This document shows, piece by piece, positions 1 to 10,437 of a DNA stretch of 64,000 bases (positions within the stretch are counted from its first letter, which is position 1; each line of letters opens with the position of its first letter). The notes under the pieces were generated by a model that did no database searches, had not been told where the DNA came from, and worked only from the letters and a program-made list of their open reading frames with translations. This DNA is from Phytophthora hibernalis. Taxonomy: Eukaryota > Oomycota > Peronosporomycetes > Peronosporales > Peronosporaceae. Location of the stretch: the NCBI GenBank assembly GCA_012656075.1, contig JAAKBF010000333.1:39514-103513 (forward strand), given 5' to 3'. Both the position numbers and the translations under genes were made by a program.

Positions 1-15
1 ATAACCTGTGTAGTA

Positions 16-1660
16 CAGACAACGACGGTGAAATCCGTACCCCACTGAACTGTATCCGCCATACAAAAGTAAACGGGGCATCTCGACAAAAAATCCGTAC
101 CCATCAGTGATTCGCTATTTGTGATTGGTGAAAAAAACATTTTTATCCTATATTTGGACTTCAGGATATCTTGGAATTGCCTTTTCAAAGCTACGCACAA
201 CACAGTGCTCTGTGATGCCTTCCCATGCTGTAATGGTGCGCTTGATCGCGCCAAGTCTCTTTGCTGCGCGGTGCGTGTACCATTAATATTGTCTGATAGC
301 CATACGCCTGTCAGCTTCTTCTTGAGTGGACCCATAACTCCAACATCAAGAGGCTGACAGACAGACGTGCTGTTTGGCGGAACAGGGCACACTAGTGCTG
401 AGGTAGCCTCCGCTACCACATTCTGTCCTCCTTCCGATACATGGGAATCGAAGTTATCGAGAAGGAGGACAGAGGGAGAATCTATTTCAAATTTAAGCAA
501 ACTTTCAATATAAAACTCCCAAACAGTTGCGTCCATCCAGCCATGTTCTTGGACTGTATAAACATGTCCATCTGGATATGTTGGCAACTCATTTGTCTCC
601 ACAGTGCCGCCAGGTATTCCTCGCAGAATGAAGAGTATTGGCAGTTTTTTCCTAAATCAAATAACGTTACTTTAGTTTCAGTATACAGTAAATTGACTTT
701 TGCTGATCCACGCCTCCCCTTGAGGGCCCATATTTTGTGGGGTGGAGTGTCGAAATAAATGGCCGTTTCGTCGACGTTGTAGATAGCACTATCCGGAAAA
801 TGGCTGTATTCGCTCCAAAACTTGATTGCAAATTCTAAATGCGTCTGCTGTAGTACAGCTTCGTTTTTCTTCGAATGTTGTGGCTGCGTTGAAAACCCAT
901 GCCTAAACACCATATTATAAAAAACAAAATGTTGAAATATCAAAAGATAAGTTAATAATATACTTTTCAAAGCAAGTAGCTCAATATTAGAAAAGATAGT
1001 TTTCTTACCGGCTTGCAAACCGCTGGCACAAGCGCATCAATGCGTTTACACGCCTTTCGTCACTTGACTTCGTCGCTAAATACGCCTCTAGCCAAGTGGG
1101 ATGCTCTTGTTTTATATATTCAATCATATTTCCTGTACACAAATACTTTACAAAAAGAAGTCAATTTAATTTGCAAACATTCAGACCATAATGTTTGCAG
1201 TACCTCTTCTTCGCGACGCAGCTCCTTCATGTAGGTCACCATGTCGTGTCCGAATGTTATGATGCCCTTAGCCCCCTGTCCTTTTAGCGTCTTGCTTGTC
1301 TGTGCCCCCTGGAAGCTGAATAATTCCTGCTCTTGTCTCCGCCAAGCATGCAACGTAGATAACGGGATACCGAGCTTTCGAGCCGTTGGCTTGCAGCCAA
1401 TACGACTGATGCTGTCTAAAGCTTCACGCTTTTGCTTGACGGAGTAAGATGCTTGGGGAGCCATGGCGGCTCCCTACACAAAGGGGAAATGCAAAGGGTG
1501 AGGGAGATAACTCCGTGCGGACCAGTAATTTTCTAACACACTGATTGGATAAATATGTTTAAAATTTGCTGCCTCGTTTTTGTTTTTTTACTTGCCTTGG
1601 TCCGTCCCACTGCAGGGGTGCGGATTTTTATGGGGGTACGGATTTCACCGTCGTTGTCTG
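16..1660 (-). mobile_element. pogo-family element with exact TA target duplication, copy L1
   Basis: Both ends carry the inverted repeat CAGACAACGACGGTGAAATC, continuing to about 28 bp. The element is flanked by TA at 14-15 and at 1661-1662, the target duplication expected for pogo/Tc1-mariner elements. A second subterminal motif (AAAATCCGTACCC-like) follows at each end. Compared with the other full copy (35576-37296) it lacks about 90 bp covering the end of transposase exon 3 and most of the third intron, near position 692. Confidence 0.9.
148..1464 (-). pseudogene. pogo-family transposase (DDE_1), internally deleted copy
   Basis: The protein starts with ATG in MAPQASYSVKQKREAL, a helix-turn-helix N-terminus typical of pogo/CENP-B transposases. 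It is read through three introns that can be traced in the undeleted copy at 35771. The catalytic core shows YNVDETAIYF (first D), VLLLDNFDSH (second D) and VCQPLDVGVMGPLKK (third D). Here the deletion near 692 removes an exon-intron junction, so the two halves no longer join. Its product would cut and paste the surrounding element. Confidence 0.8.
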
Positions 1661-1850
1661 TATCCGACACCCTTCTGACTTTTGGGTTCGGCCCCTTAAA
1701 ATGATAATTCACAATCCCTGTGGAAAAGCAGACGTTTTGCTAAAAACCACCGAAATCGCACTCGCGAATGCTGCCATAAGATTCAGGAGGGGGTTACCCA
1801 GAGAACCCTCCCAGCGCGGGGAACGATTCGAACAAAGTCCAACACTTGCA

Positions 1851-3167
1851 TTAGACGCTTACTTCTCCTCTAGTCATCATATCTACTACGTCTTCTTCAT
1901 CAGCGACCTCACCAACATCAGGATCAAGGAGCTGCAAACGCTCTAGTTCCTCAGCAAGAGCATTGGACGAGGCCTCGAACATTGGGTCGACAGGTGGCAC
2001 GGCAAGTATGCCGTTAAACCCGTTCGAGATCGTCGAAGCGGACAGCCCCTCCCACGCACTGGCAACCCAGTCAACCACGTCATTCCTGGACGGCGCCTTG
2101 ACGTTGCTGCTGCTCTCCCTCCCAGCCAGCTTGGTCATCAGCCAGCTTACCCAGCGCTGGCGCAGACGCTGCTTCAGCGGGCGGTTCCAAGCAATGTCCG
2201 CCGGCTGGCAGACGCCTGTGTGCCCTGCTGGTGCGTCCAGCAAGTGGATGTTGAGGTCGTGAGCGCGGGTGCGCACCTCCGGCGTCCAATGTGCAGAGAA
2301 GTCGTCGAGGAGTAGAAAGACAGGCTGTTCTGGATGCTGACGTCCACCGAAATGATACGCCAGCCAAATGAGAGTCAGCGACGTGTTCCACCAACCCGTG
2401 CTATTAACGTAGATCTGGACGCCATGTCTGTCCTGGAGGATCTCGATCTGCTTCCAAAGATGCTTGCCGAAGCCGTGTCTCAGCTCCACGTTATCGGCTT
2501 GCGTCGCCGCGACCTTGGATGGGCGGCCCTTCAGTATCAAAAACGGCGTCCGCTTCTCGCCGAAAGAGGACCCAAGCAGCATGCACGTCATCCTCTCCTT
2601 GTCCTTGCCACATGTACGAACCCTCACCGTACGTGCTCCGCGCTTGTTGAGCGTCGTGCGCGGCACGTACTCGAAGACAACGGGCGTTTGGTCGGCGTTG
2701 TAGGCGACATCAACACCTAGGCGGTGCATGACTGCGCGCATCCTGGTATTAAAAGCAAGAACAGCAGCCTCGCCGTCTACGGGACTCTTCTGTCCTTGGC
2801 GCGTACGCGCACGGAACCGCAGCGCATGGCGGCGCACGAATCCAGCCCGCCAAGCCCATGTGCCGGTGAAAACGCCGCGCGGTATACCAGCTGCTGCCGC
2901 ATACTCCTGGGCCTTGAGCTGGAGCATTAGAGCCGAAACTGGCGCCCCATCGGCGCGGTAGGCGTTGACCCAGCGAAGAAGCTGAGACTCCGTCTCAGAC
3001 GACAGCACAGTGGCACTTCCTGCAGGTCTGAGCTTGCGCAGCACGCTGGACGAGCTGCTCTTCCCGATGGTATCGCGGCGTTTCTGCCACAGGTAGATGC
3101 TCTTGCGCTTAGTCTCGAGCGAGGTGCCTTTGGCCTCAGGGTAGAACTTGGCGAGTGCAGAGGACAC
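1851..3167 (-). CDS. DDE_1 (pogo/jerky-type) transposase of the outer transposon, longest intact copy
   Basis: An open frame of 438 codons. It shows an N-terminal DNA-binding part with KRKSIYLWQKRRDTI and a CENP-B-like second helix region (LLRWVNAYRADGAPVS). The DDE core has YNADQTPVVF, LLLDDFSAHWT and VCQPADIAWNRPLK, which supply the three catalytic aspartates. The frame stays open upstream to about 3250 (QYKRSTPTYEFRLHVIHH), but the only ATG there (near 3256) is one base out of frame, so the annotated start is not an ATG and the true start is uncertain. Relative to 34063-35384 it lacks three codons near residue 33. Pogo sits in this element's terminal repeat rather than in the gene. Confidence 0.85.
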   Translation of the reverse strand: MSSALAKFYPEAKGTSLETKRKSIYLWQKRRDTIGKSSSSSVLRKLRPAGSATVLSSETESQLLRWVNAYRADGAPVSALMLQLKAQEYAAAAGIPRGVFTGTWAWRAGFVRRHALRFRARTRQGQKSPVDGEAAVLAFNTRMRAVMHRLGVDVAYNADQTPVVFEYVPRTTLNKRGARTVRVRTCGKDKERMTCMLLGSSFGEKRTPFLILKGRPSKVAATQADNVELRHGFGKHLWKQIEILQDRHGVQIYVNSTGWWNTSLTLIWLAYHFGGRQHPEQPVFLLLDDFSAHWTPEVRTRAHDLNIHLLDAPAGHTGVCQPADIAWNRPLKQRLRQRWVSWLMTKLAGRESSSNVKAPSRNDVVDWVASAWEGLSASTISNGFNGILAVPPVDPMFEASSNALAEELERLQLLDPDVGEVADEEDVVDMMTRGEVSV

Positions 3168-3464
3168 TCCGTCAGAATCAGAATGGTGAATGACATGGAG
3201 TCGAAACTCATACGTCGGCGTAGAGCGCTTGTACTGCCGAGCGCGGCGGCCTCCATCTTTACTTGCTCGTGCGCGGCCTATGAAGAGTTGGGAAGTGACT
3301 GCGCTTTAGTGGTCTGGTGCCTAACTTTTATCGATCCTTGGCCACCAATTTTTGGAGCTGTCGGAAATGACAACGATCCGGTGGTGTCCAAATTGCAGTC
3401 ATCTGATTGGCTAATACGGCTTGTCGGATATAACATTCTATCGGATACTACACAGGTTATACGG

Positions 3465-3900
3465 TAGCACACCCCATCAATCCGTGATTATTTTGGCCAA
3501 TCGTGCGAGTTGTGCTTTTCGAGTGGATATAGTCTGTAATTTTTGGTGACGATCCGAGCAATATTGAAAGACTTTTAATACGAGGGTCTGGGCCTTGGTC
3601 AAAAGGATATCACAGTGTAAATGACTTGGTTTCAGTATGGATGACTAAAGGGCTACATTATCGGGAAGCGCTTCCATAGTCACCTTGCATCTTGCAGCGA
3701 CGGCCGACGACACCACGCGCGCCTTAGGGCTTCCGGTGCCGCGTACTGGGCTCGAGAGAGTGCTATAGCTGGACAGGGATCGGGTGCAAGTTGAAAACCA
3801 CCGCAGTAACGTGCTCGAGGGCTGCCTTCGATACGAGACTCGCCTTCCTACTGGAATCCTACGGTAATACTGTAGTAAACACGGGGACTATTTAGCTTGC
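3465..3900. other. non-coding flank (G) between the nested transposon and the EF-hand pseudogene
   Basis: I see no convincing gene here. The only structure is a segment at about 3598-3640 that is the reverse complement of about 4088-4130, the last codons of the EF-hand gene. The same flank lies inverted at about 33145-33763. L2 starts inside it (3879 equals 39165). Confidence 0.5.
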
Positions 3901-4086
3901 AAGATGTATGCAGGTGGCAGGCAGTATTTCATGAAGGAGGACCTAATTCGAGCGAGCAAGCTCCTATGGAGGCATACGCCAGCGAAATATCTTGAGAAAA
4001 TCGTTTTGTCGATGAAGAAGAGATGCATCGAGGTAATAAAGGTTGCCGTACCGGCACTAAAGTTGCCCTTTTCATGTTCAGCTTCG

Positions 4087-4825
4087 TCAATACTGAAACC
4101 AAGTCATTTCCACTGTGCTATCCTTTTGACCATACGCGTGGAAGAGGAAGTTTATACGGCGAGAAGCGTCAGCGCACAGTGCTGCGATAAACTCGGGCCA
4201 ATCCAGTGCCCCAGAGCTGTCAGAGTCCAGAACGTCGAAGGCACGGTCAACGAAGAACTGGTCTTCCACCGACAACTGAGGTACGCCGTGGCGTAGTGTC
4301 TCCTTGTCGACACCATGAGAGTTCTTCGCCATGGAGCAAGGCGCTTTATGGCGATCCCACCGCGCGAACAATCAGCTCGTGAATAGCCCGTCGCAGTCAT
4401 CAGTGCAGCTAGATCCAGTTCCTGGAGAAACCCGTGCTGCTCCGCCACAGACAGCATCGTCGAAGTTGGTTCCGTTCGTGGGCGTTGCGGTGGTCGAGAC
4501 TTCGGTTTGTGGTGTTGCTTCTGCCGAGACCGGGGACAGATTTTGCCTGGTGGTGGGAATGCAGTGAACGTACTAGGCGTTTGCCTCAAGTCATCACCTT
4601 TGCTTATGGGTGCGAACATAAGCTTCCGATGGGCATGTGCGATTCGAGAGCGAAGACCAACAAGTTCGGTGCTCTTTTCTCTACAGGCGATGGCCGACGA
4701 TCATCGCTGTCCTTCGTGGCATTTTGAGTGGTTTTGGAGGGTCCAAGTCGCTGGAGGTGAAGCTGCTCCGTGTGCATGTTGTAAGCGGAGCTGATGGATA
4801 ACTGTGAAAGGTTCCGCTCAGTCAT
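4087..4825 (-). pseudogene. EF-hand calcium-binding protein, truncated, copy L1
   Basis: From ATG at 4825 the frame gives a basic, Pro/Ser-rich N-terminal stretch, then LSVEDQFFVDRAFDVLD and one canonical EF-hand loop, DSDSSGALDWPE, with ligands at loop positions 1, 3, 5, 9 and 12. The host paralogue would be a calcium sensor. The frame is broken between SRAD and FARWDR (one T short in all copies). This copy has a further one-base loss near 4678. The 3' part is missing after STVEMTWFQY, so only one hand remains. Other copies are at 32405-33144 and 39295-40034. Confidence 0.7.
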
Positions 4826-6060
4826 TGGCTTTGATCGGAACGGCGAGAACTCTCTCAAACACGACAAGTCCAGCAGTGTTCGATTGCGCAGGGTTCTGCA
4901 GCAGATCCACCAGGTGCCGTCGTCGTGAAATCGGAGGTGCCGTTAACTGCTTCGGATGGCATCGTGAAAGCATTCGCGAGGCCGCGTCGACGACGTGAAG
5001 TCTTAGGAGTTGGTCCATTCCGGCAGTGCTGGAAATATGAATCGCTCCCAGTACGATGCCACAGCTCGTACTTGCGGTTGCTGATATCCATGCGCAAATC
5101 GTGGCTTCGGCGGGTGCGATCGCTCTTCCATTGTGGTGCTGACGTGTCCAAACAACGGCGACAGTGATGGGGATTCCATTCGCAGTGCAATGACTATGAC
5201 GTTTCCTTGCGAATCGAGCGTCCACGATTGTTGTGAGCTCTTCACGTGATGTCAAAAGGTAACTCATGTAGCCATCAAAAAGTCTTTGGTGGAGTTCGCG
5301 ACGACATGTATTAGTGCTAACCTGTATTCCAAACGGTGTGATTTTCGGTGATGACGATCGTCCTATCGACCATGGGGTGCGAGTTCGTTTGAAACAATTG
5401 TGTCCCCTAAACTTAGCGCAAGTGCCTTCGCAAATTCCTAGACGAGTGCATATGCACCTCGTTGCCATTGGGCCCCAACAAAAACCTGTGATCCCTCTTC
5501 AACTTGATGCTGTTGTTGATTCACAGTGCGCAATGACAAGAACCATCGGCTCTGCCATCGAAATGTTGCTCGATGTGTCCAGTGAACCTCGACCAAAATT
5601 TGGCCGCGGCGTTCGCGTTCGTCGCGAGGACCACGACGGCCGAACGTGCGGATTCACTTCACTCGTCTCGCTCGGGACTCAGTCCGTGGATCGACTCGGA
5701 CACTCCAGAATCCGCGCACACCACCACTTCATCGCGCGGAGCGACGTGAGACCTCGTTATGAGCGACGAATTTAATGTCCCCGGTCGGAATTTCTCGGCC
5801 GGTCGCGATCACATGTGGACGGCATTGGAAATGCCTGATGTAAACTACACCGTCAAGGAATCCGACGGTCGCGCGGGGTCTTTCAGATCAAAATCATGGA
5901 AGAGGAGAACATCACGTACACGGTATGGAGCACGTACGCGGACCCGAGACGCACAGTATGTACTAGCAGGCAGGTATGCTCCAATCCTGGAACAAGTGTT
6001 GCTACCAGGGGAGAGAATGGAAGCTTTGGTTAACTAACAGCTACGACAAGCTCCAGTATC
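4826..6060. other. unrecognised coding-like block upstream of the EF-hand remnant, copy L1
   Basis: On the minus strand an open stretch (5468-4818, about 216 codons, non-ATG start) reads GYMSYLLTSREELTTIVDA. On the plus strand an ATG at 5759 opens MSDEFNVPGRNFSAGRDHMW for 92 codons, and shows a likely frame break at about residue 47 that leads into MEEENITYTVWSTYADP. I recognise no family in either strand. The block is kept in L1, R1 and L2. R1 has a one- or two-base change near 32060 that swaps reading frames, and the L2 and R1 plus-strand ORFs have one extra codon (GD). Confidence 0.35.
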
Positions 6061-6331
6061 CTGGACATGGGCAATCTCACTTCAAACGCCGCATCTTATC
6101 CGCATGTGAAACCCACCAGCACGTGGGCGTGCCTCAAGCGTGGGGGTGAATCATGTTGTTGCTTTCCAGCCTTAATCGACCGCGACTCCCCAACTTTCAT
6201 CATCTTGTTGACGTCAGAGTGAGTTCTACCTACTGCTACAACTGCCGGCAGCAACAGTCAACACCAGTGACACACACCACCAGCGACGCAATTCATATAC
6301 CGGTATGCCGCGTCAAAGATATACATATGGT

Positions 6332-6589
6332 ATGGTGTACGTGTACTGTATCATCATCGGAAAAGGGAGCGGGATCACTATCAACGTCGACGAAACTCGG
6401 ACGGTGGCGCTCCTGAAGAAGGCGATCAAGGAAAAGAAGACAATCAGTTTGAATGGCACGGATAAGCTGCACCTCTTCCTGGTCAAGAAACAACGTGTGG
6501 CTGCGAGATCTGCTGCGCTCGAGCTGAAGGAGGGTCGGACATGCTCGCGAGCTTTGGATGTCTATTCGTGCCCACACTACTGTGAGTGA
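6332..6589 (+). pseudogene. lone Crinkler header (CRN-4) with LHLFLVKK motif, copy L1
   Basis: The ORF of 85 codons (an upstream in-frame ATG lies at 6305) reads YCIIIGKGSGITINVDETRT, then LLKKAIKEKK and LHLFLVKK. This matches the ubiquitin-like CRN header, with LFLVKK replacing LFLAK. It stops soon after and shows no HVLVVVP junction and no effector domain, so it is either a header remnant or a header-only protein. It runs convergently with CRN-1, whose stop is about 300 bp away. Copies lie at 30643-30885 (inverted) and 41542-41799. Confidence 0.65.
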
Positions 6590-6884
6590 CCGGTGTGGCA
6601 TATGAAGGGACCAGCTGCGGTTGTACAGGTACCATGTCGCCATTGTCGTATTCAGTTGCACTCGACGAGGTACAAGGCCTCCGAAAAGGATGGGCTGCAA
6701 CGACACCAAGGTTAGCGTCGCTGCATTTCGGGACTGGAGCCCGCGGGACCAAACAACCCATTGTGATCTTAAACGCAACTTCGATTTGCACTACAATCCT
6801 ACTTGGTGACAGAGTTCTTGTTTAATCGCTTTCACGCGATCCTGTTCCTCCATCACTCCAACACTCATCCTGCCATGATTCGAT
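6590..6884. other. intergenic stretch between CRN-4 and the CRN-1 3' end, copy L1
   Basis: No gene is recognised. A 79-codon plus-strand frame (6586-6825) and overlapping minus-strand frames have no family features. The stretch is kept almost base for base in R1 (30348-30642) and L2 (41800-42094). Confidence 0.3.
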
Positions 6885-9059
6885 TCACCTCGTCACATTT
6901 TCCATCTCATCGTCAAACTGAACAATATCCGTGATGAAAGAGGGATTCCTCAGCAACCTCGTCAGACAGCTGACATCGATGCGCTTGACTTGTCTCAATA
7001 GCGGAGACTGCAAAATTCCAAAGTACTTGTCCTTTTCTCCTTGAGGAATATCCTCCTCTGGCAGATAAAAGATGTTGAAATCATCGAACGATCCAGAAAA
7101 TTTTACGTGAACAATTTCAACAGTAGGGCAGGTTTCCACTCGATAAACGTTGTCGAACTTGTGCGCAGCTGGAACAAAGTTCACGACGAGCATACGTTGA
7201 ACGCCGAACTGTCTTTTGTATCCATTTGCTTGTGCCGCCGCCACGTTAATGTTAATTTCACTTTTTCAAGTAATTGGTTTACCTTCAGCTCGTACGCGAG
7301 CTTGTCTCCGTTGATGATAAGAATGTCTGCTCTGGTTTTGACATCTGCGGTTCTGACTTCAGGAAAACCTGTTTCGCTCGGTGTGTCTTCTTGAGAATAT
7401 CACGAATCGCTGCATACACTTCGAAATGAAAAACGGCTTCGCTTGGAGAACTGCGATTCTGTACGAGCAAATGTGCAATGGTGTTCGGGTCCACATAGGC
7501 GAGTGCAGCACATAAGAGCTGGACAGGATCCTCAGCAGCCACAGCTTTACAAATTTCTCGAGCAGGAAGCGCTTCAAGGCACACTCGCTTCATCATCGGA
7601 GAGACGATGACCAGCATAAGTTTAACCCTGCTCTGCCCGATGTCAACTCGCCGCTCGGACACAACTCCCATTCGCAGTAAGAGATGAGCATTTGTGTTCC
7701 TGGCCGTTAAATCCTCATTATTTCCAAGTATTTGTTTGAGTAACCACCACTCTTCGTCGTTCAACTTCTGTAAATCTTGTTGAATACGAGCATAGGTGTG
7801 ATTGAACATCTGCAAGTAAGCGTAATAGGGATCCCTGAAGAACCACTCCTCCCATTGACCCAGCTCAAGCTCCCATTTTTGTTCATCGATCGTGAATCTA
7901 ACAAGTGACCCCAACACACCGGGGGCACCACCAGAGAACATCTTGATCCCCTCCTGAAGCGATAATGGAAATCGATAAAGTTCCTTGAACAGGCTGAAAA
8001 ACATGGCCATCTGGGATTGTGTAAATGGCTCGACCTTAATCAACTGAGACACGTTGAAAGGGCTTGAAGATCCCCGAAATACCTGGTAGGTATTCACCAA
8101 GTCGTAGGTTCCAACCCAAGAAATCCCAGAAAGAACTTGTCCGATTGTGCTTTCCACATTCGAATAACTTGCAGAAATGTGGACAACAAATCAGGGTTGG
8201 AGAACAGACAATCCATTTCATCCAGGATCAGACAGACCTTCTTGTTCCCGTTACCTGCGCACCTTGCAACTAAAGTCATCAAAGAATTGAAATCGCGGCA
8301 ATCGCTTTCATTGTCGACCAATATCCCCAAGTGATTCCAGAATTTGGTCTCGTCGGCCGCAAACACCGCACCCAGCTCGAAATACACGCAAATGATGTCC
8401 GAGCGGCTAGTAAGCAGCCATTCCTGGATGCCATTTGCAATTGTGGTTTTCCCAAATTGACGCGGACCATACAACAGATAGAGTGGGCAGTCGCTGCTAG
8501 AGAAGCCTTCTTTAATCCGTTGAAAGGCAGGGATAGTGCTCAAAGGGACGGAGAAGTCACTTTCGGTCACTGGCCCAGTGAATGCAACGTATTTCTGGAA
8601 TTTCGGTCTCTTGGGGAATGGTTGATCTTGTTGAGCGACGCTCATCAACGCAGATCGTTGACCAAGAACACTGGTATGCGACTCCCACAACCCCTCCTGT
8701 ACTTGTGCTTGCTCCGGAACCACCACCAGCACGTGAATCTGGTCGGTGGATGGCTGCTCCATACCCGTCAATACTTTCTGAAGGCCGGACTCCCCTGTAG
8801 CTCTTCGTCTTCATTCGTTAGCGCTTTGACGGTAGCCGTTTTCCTGCCCTTCTTCAGCTCCTTCACGTCCTCACTCTCAGTCTTCAGCCACTCGGTTCCC
8901 TTCTTCGCCAGGAAGAGCTGCAGGTTCTTCACAGGAATGGTGATGTCCTCGCTTCGTCCTTGATCGCCTTCTTCAGGTCTCCCACCGACTCCCCACATCG
9001 ATGTCCACAGGAAACGCGCTCCCAGTCGCTCCAACGACAGCACAAAAGAGCTTGACCAT
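6885..9059 (-). pseudogene. CRN-1: Crinkler effector with AAA-type NTPase and PD-(D/E)xK nuclease domains, broken copy L1
   Basis: The header begins at ATG 9059 (MVKLFCAVVG) and includes LQLFLAKKGTEW; the junction HVLVVVPEQAQ follows. The effector part has Walker A (GPRQFGKTT), Walker B (VCLILDEMD) and a C-terminal D-x(11)-ExK nuclease signature (ADILIINGDKLAYELKV). Known CRN proteins enter host cells and act in the nucleus; an NTPase-nuclease pair suggests action on nucleic acid. This copy has extra one-base losses near 8113 and 7370 compared with 42095-44272. The first 60 or so bases of its header are of a different type from the other three CRN-1 copies. Confidence 0.85.
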
Positions 9060-9120
9060 CTTTTCTGGAATGAGAAGGAGAAAATTTGTAATCGTACTTA
9101 AGCGATGAATGGTGTGGTCA
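9060..9120 (-). promoter_or_regulatory. CRN 5' module upstream of CRN-1, shortened copy
   Basis: This shares the conserved CRN upstream block (CTTAAGTACGATTACAAATT on the coding strand, then CTCATTCCAGAA) with the CRN-1, CRN-2 and CRN-3 copies elsewhere in the window. It lacks about 20 bases just before the ATG, including the CGCTAGC part. It lies in the divergent gap of about 330 bp shared with the Tc1-like gene. Confidence 0.5.
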
Positions 9121-9387
9121 CATATACTTTTAATCGAAGAACTGTGCCTATTACATGTATTGTGCTTTGCAGTTTTTTGGCACTTATAATAGCAACTCCT
9201 GCGATTTGTGTGCCTCATGAGAAGTACAAATCGTACACCAATACGAATAAAGATAATCCTTGCACGAGTTATATTACTGATCTTAATAGAAATCCTAGGT
9301 AAGAAAGGCAGCTCGTGGCCAATGAATACGAGATCGGCTGGCTTTGGCACTATTCAAAAGTGTCATTTTCCGTTTAAGTCTTGCAGC

Positions 9388-10437
9388 ATGACGTACTCAA
9401 AGGACCTACGCTGGCGCGCAGTCGTGCTGTTTTTCGTCTACAACATCGAGATGTTGCAGATTGCACATGTCCTCGGTGCATCGGTACGCTCCATCAAGCG
9501 TTGGAATCGCTTTGTTCAAAAGTTCGGCATGGTAACCGGCGCCCAACGCGAGAAGCGGGCATCGCGCTGGCCAGCATCGGTCTGTGCGTTCGTGATCAAG
9601 TACGTGGAGGACCACCCGTGCTTTTATCTCGAAGAGCTCCAAGATACACTTCGTAACAAGTTTGGAAATATCAAGACGTCAACATCTACCATTTGCAGAG
9701 CCCTTCGGTTTGATATGGGGTTGTCCAGGAAAGTGCTGACGCGGCGTGCGCGGGAGGCTAAAGCAGATCAGGTTCAAGACTATATCGACAAGCTGAAGCC
9801 TTTCTACTCCATGCCCGAGCAAATGATTTTCTTAGACGAAACCGCCAAGGATAGTAGAGATGGTGTGCGTCGATACGCATGGTCGAAGCGAAACACGCCT
9901 GCAATCGTCACGCTTCCTTTTGTACGCGGTGAGCGGGTCTCCGTTCTGGCGGCGATGTCAACGGACGGTTTTTATCGTGGGGTGCACAACAGGAACATTT
10001 ACGCGGCATGTATTTTACCAGACCTTCCACGACAAAATTTTGCCGTTCCTGAATCCGTGGCCACTTCCTCGCTCTATCCTTGTACTGGATAATGCAAAAA
10101 TCCATATGTACAAGGAATTAGAGGAAGCGGTGCACAGTGTTGGTGCTTTAATTTTCTTTCTGCCACCATATTGCCCCAACTCAATCCGATTGAAGTCGGG
10201 TTTTCACTGCTGAAGCGTTGGATCCAAAAGAATGCAAACACGGCGTTCGGATTCGCTCCAGAGGAGGTATTAGACTTGGCGATGTACGCTTGTACGCGCA
10301 CGAAAGATGGAACACGTGGTATTTATAAGCATTGCGGGTATGCTCTCGACTCGTTGGCAATAGATATTAATGTACTCCAACTAATTAATACTACAACTGA
10401 TGGTCTTCATCCTCCATATTTTGAGCTGGTAGATTAA
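9388..10437 (+). pseudogene. Tc1-like (DD34E, IS630-Tc1-mariner) transposase, copy L1
   Basis: ATG at 9388 begins MTYSKDLRWRAVVLFF. The N-terminal helix-turn-helix (VLGASVRSIKRWNRFV) is followed by FLDETAKDS (D1), ILVLDNAKIH (D2) and LNPIEVGF (E), with 34 residues between D2 and E. Two frame breaks are visible: one in the T-run at about 9968 (five T here, six elsewhere), and one in CCCC at about 10173, shared by all copies, just before the catalytic E. The stop overlaps the convergent X1 gene by 47 bp. I could not identify terminal repeats for this element. Confidence 0.85.

Larger units (their letters stand above)
1..3464 (-). mobile_element. DDE (pogo-like) transposon with a pogo element nested in its terminal repeat, copy L1
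   Basis: The right end carries a terminal inverted repeat ending in CTACACAGGTTATACGG (to 3464), followed by TA at 3465-3466. The left end starts inside the same repeat (ATAACCTGTGTAGTA at 1-15) and resumes with TCCGA at 1663 after a 1645-bp pogo insertion, so the two ends pair over about 24 bp. Its first few bases lie off the window. The body encodes a DDE_1 transposase on the minus strand (1851-3167). A near-identical nested pair lies inverted at 33766-37315. Confidence 0.85.

Noticed and set aside
8331..8963. 210-231-codon plus-strand ORFs opposite CRN-1 (also at 28205-28900, 43543-44238, 63207-63695)
   Set aside because: They are antisense shadows of the CRN-1 coding strand, repeated in each copy, with no recognisable domain.
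9208..9387. N-terminal extension of the Tc1-like transposase frame (MCLMRSTNRTPIRIKII...)
   Set aside because: The frame stays open, but it is AT-rich, lies in the intergenic region and has no transposase features. The helix-turn-helix starts right after the ATG at 9388.
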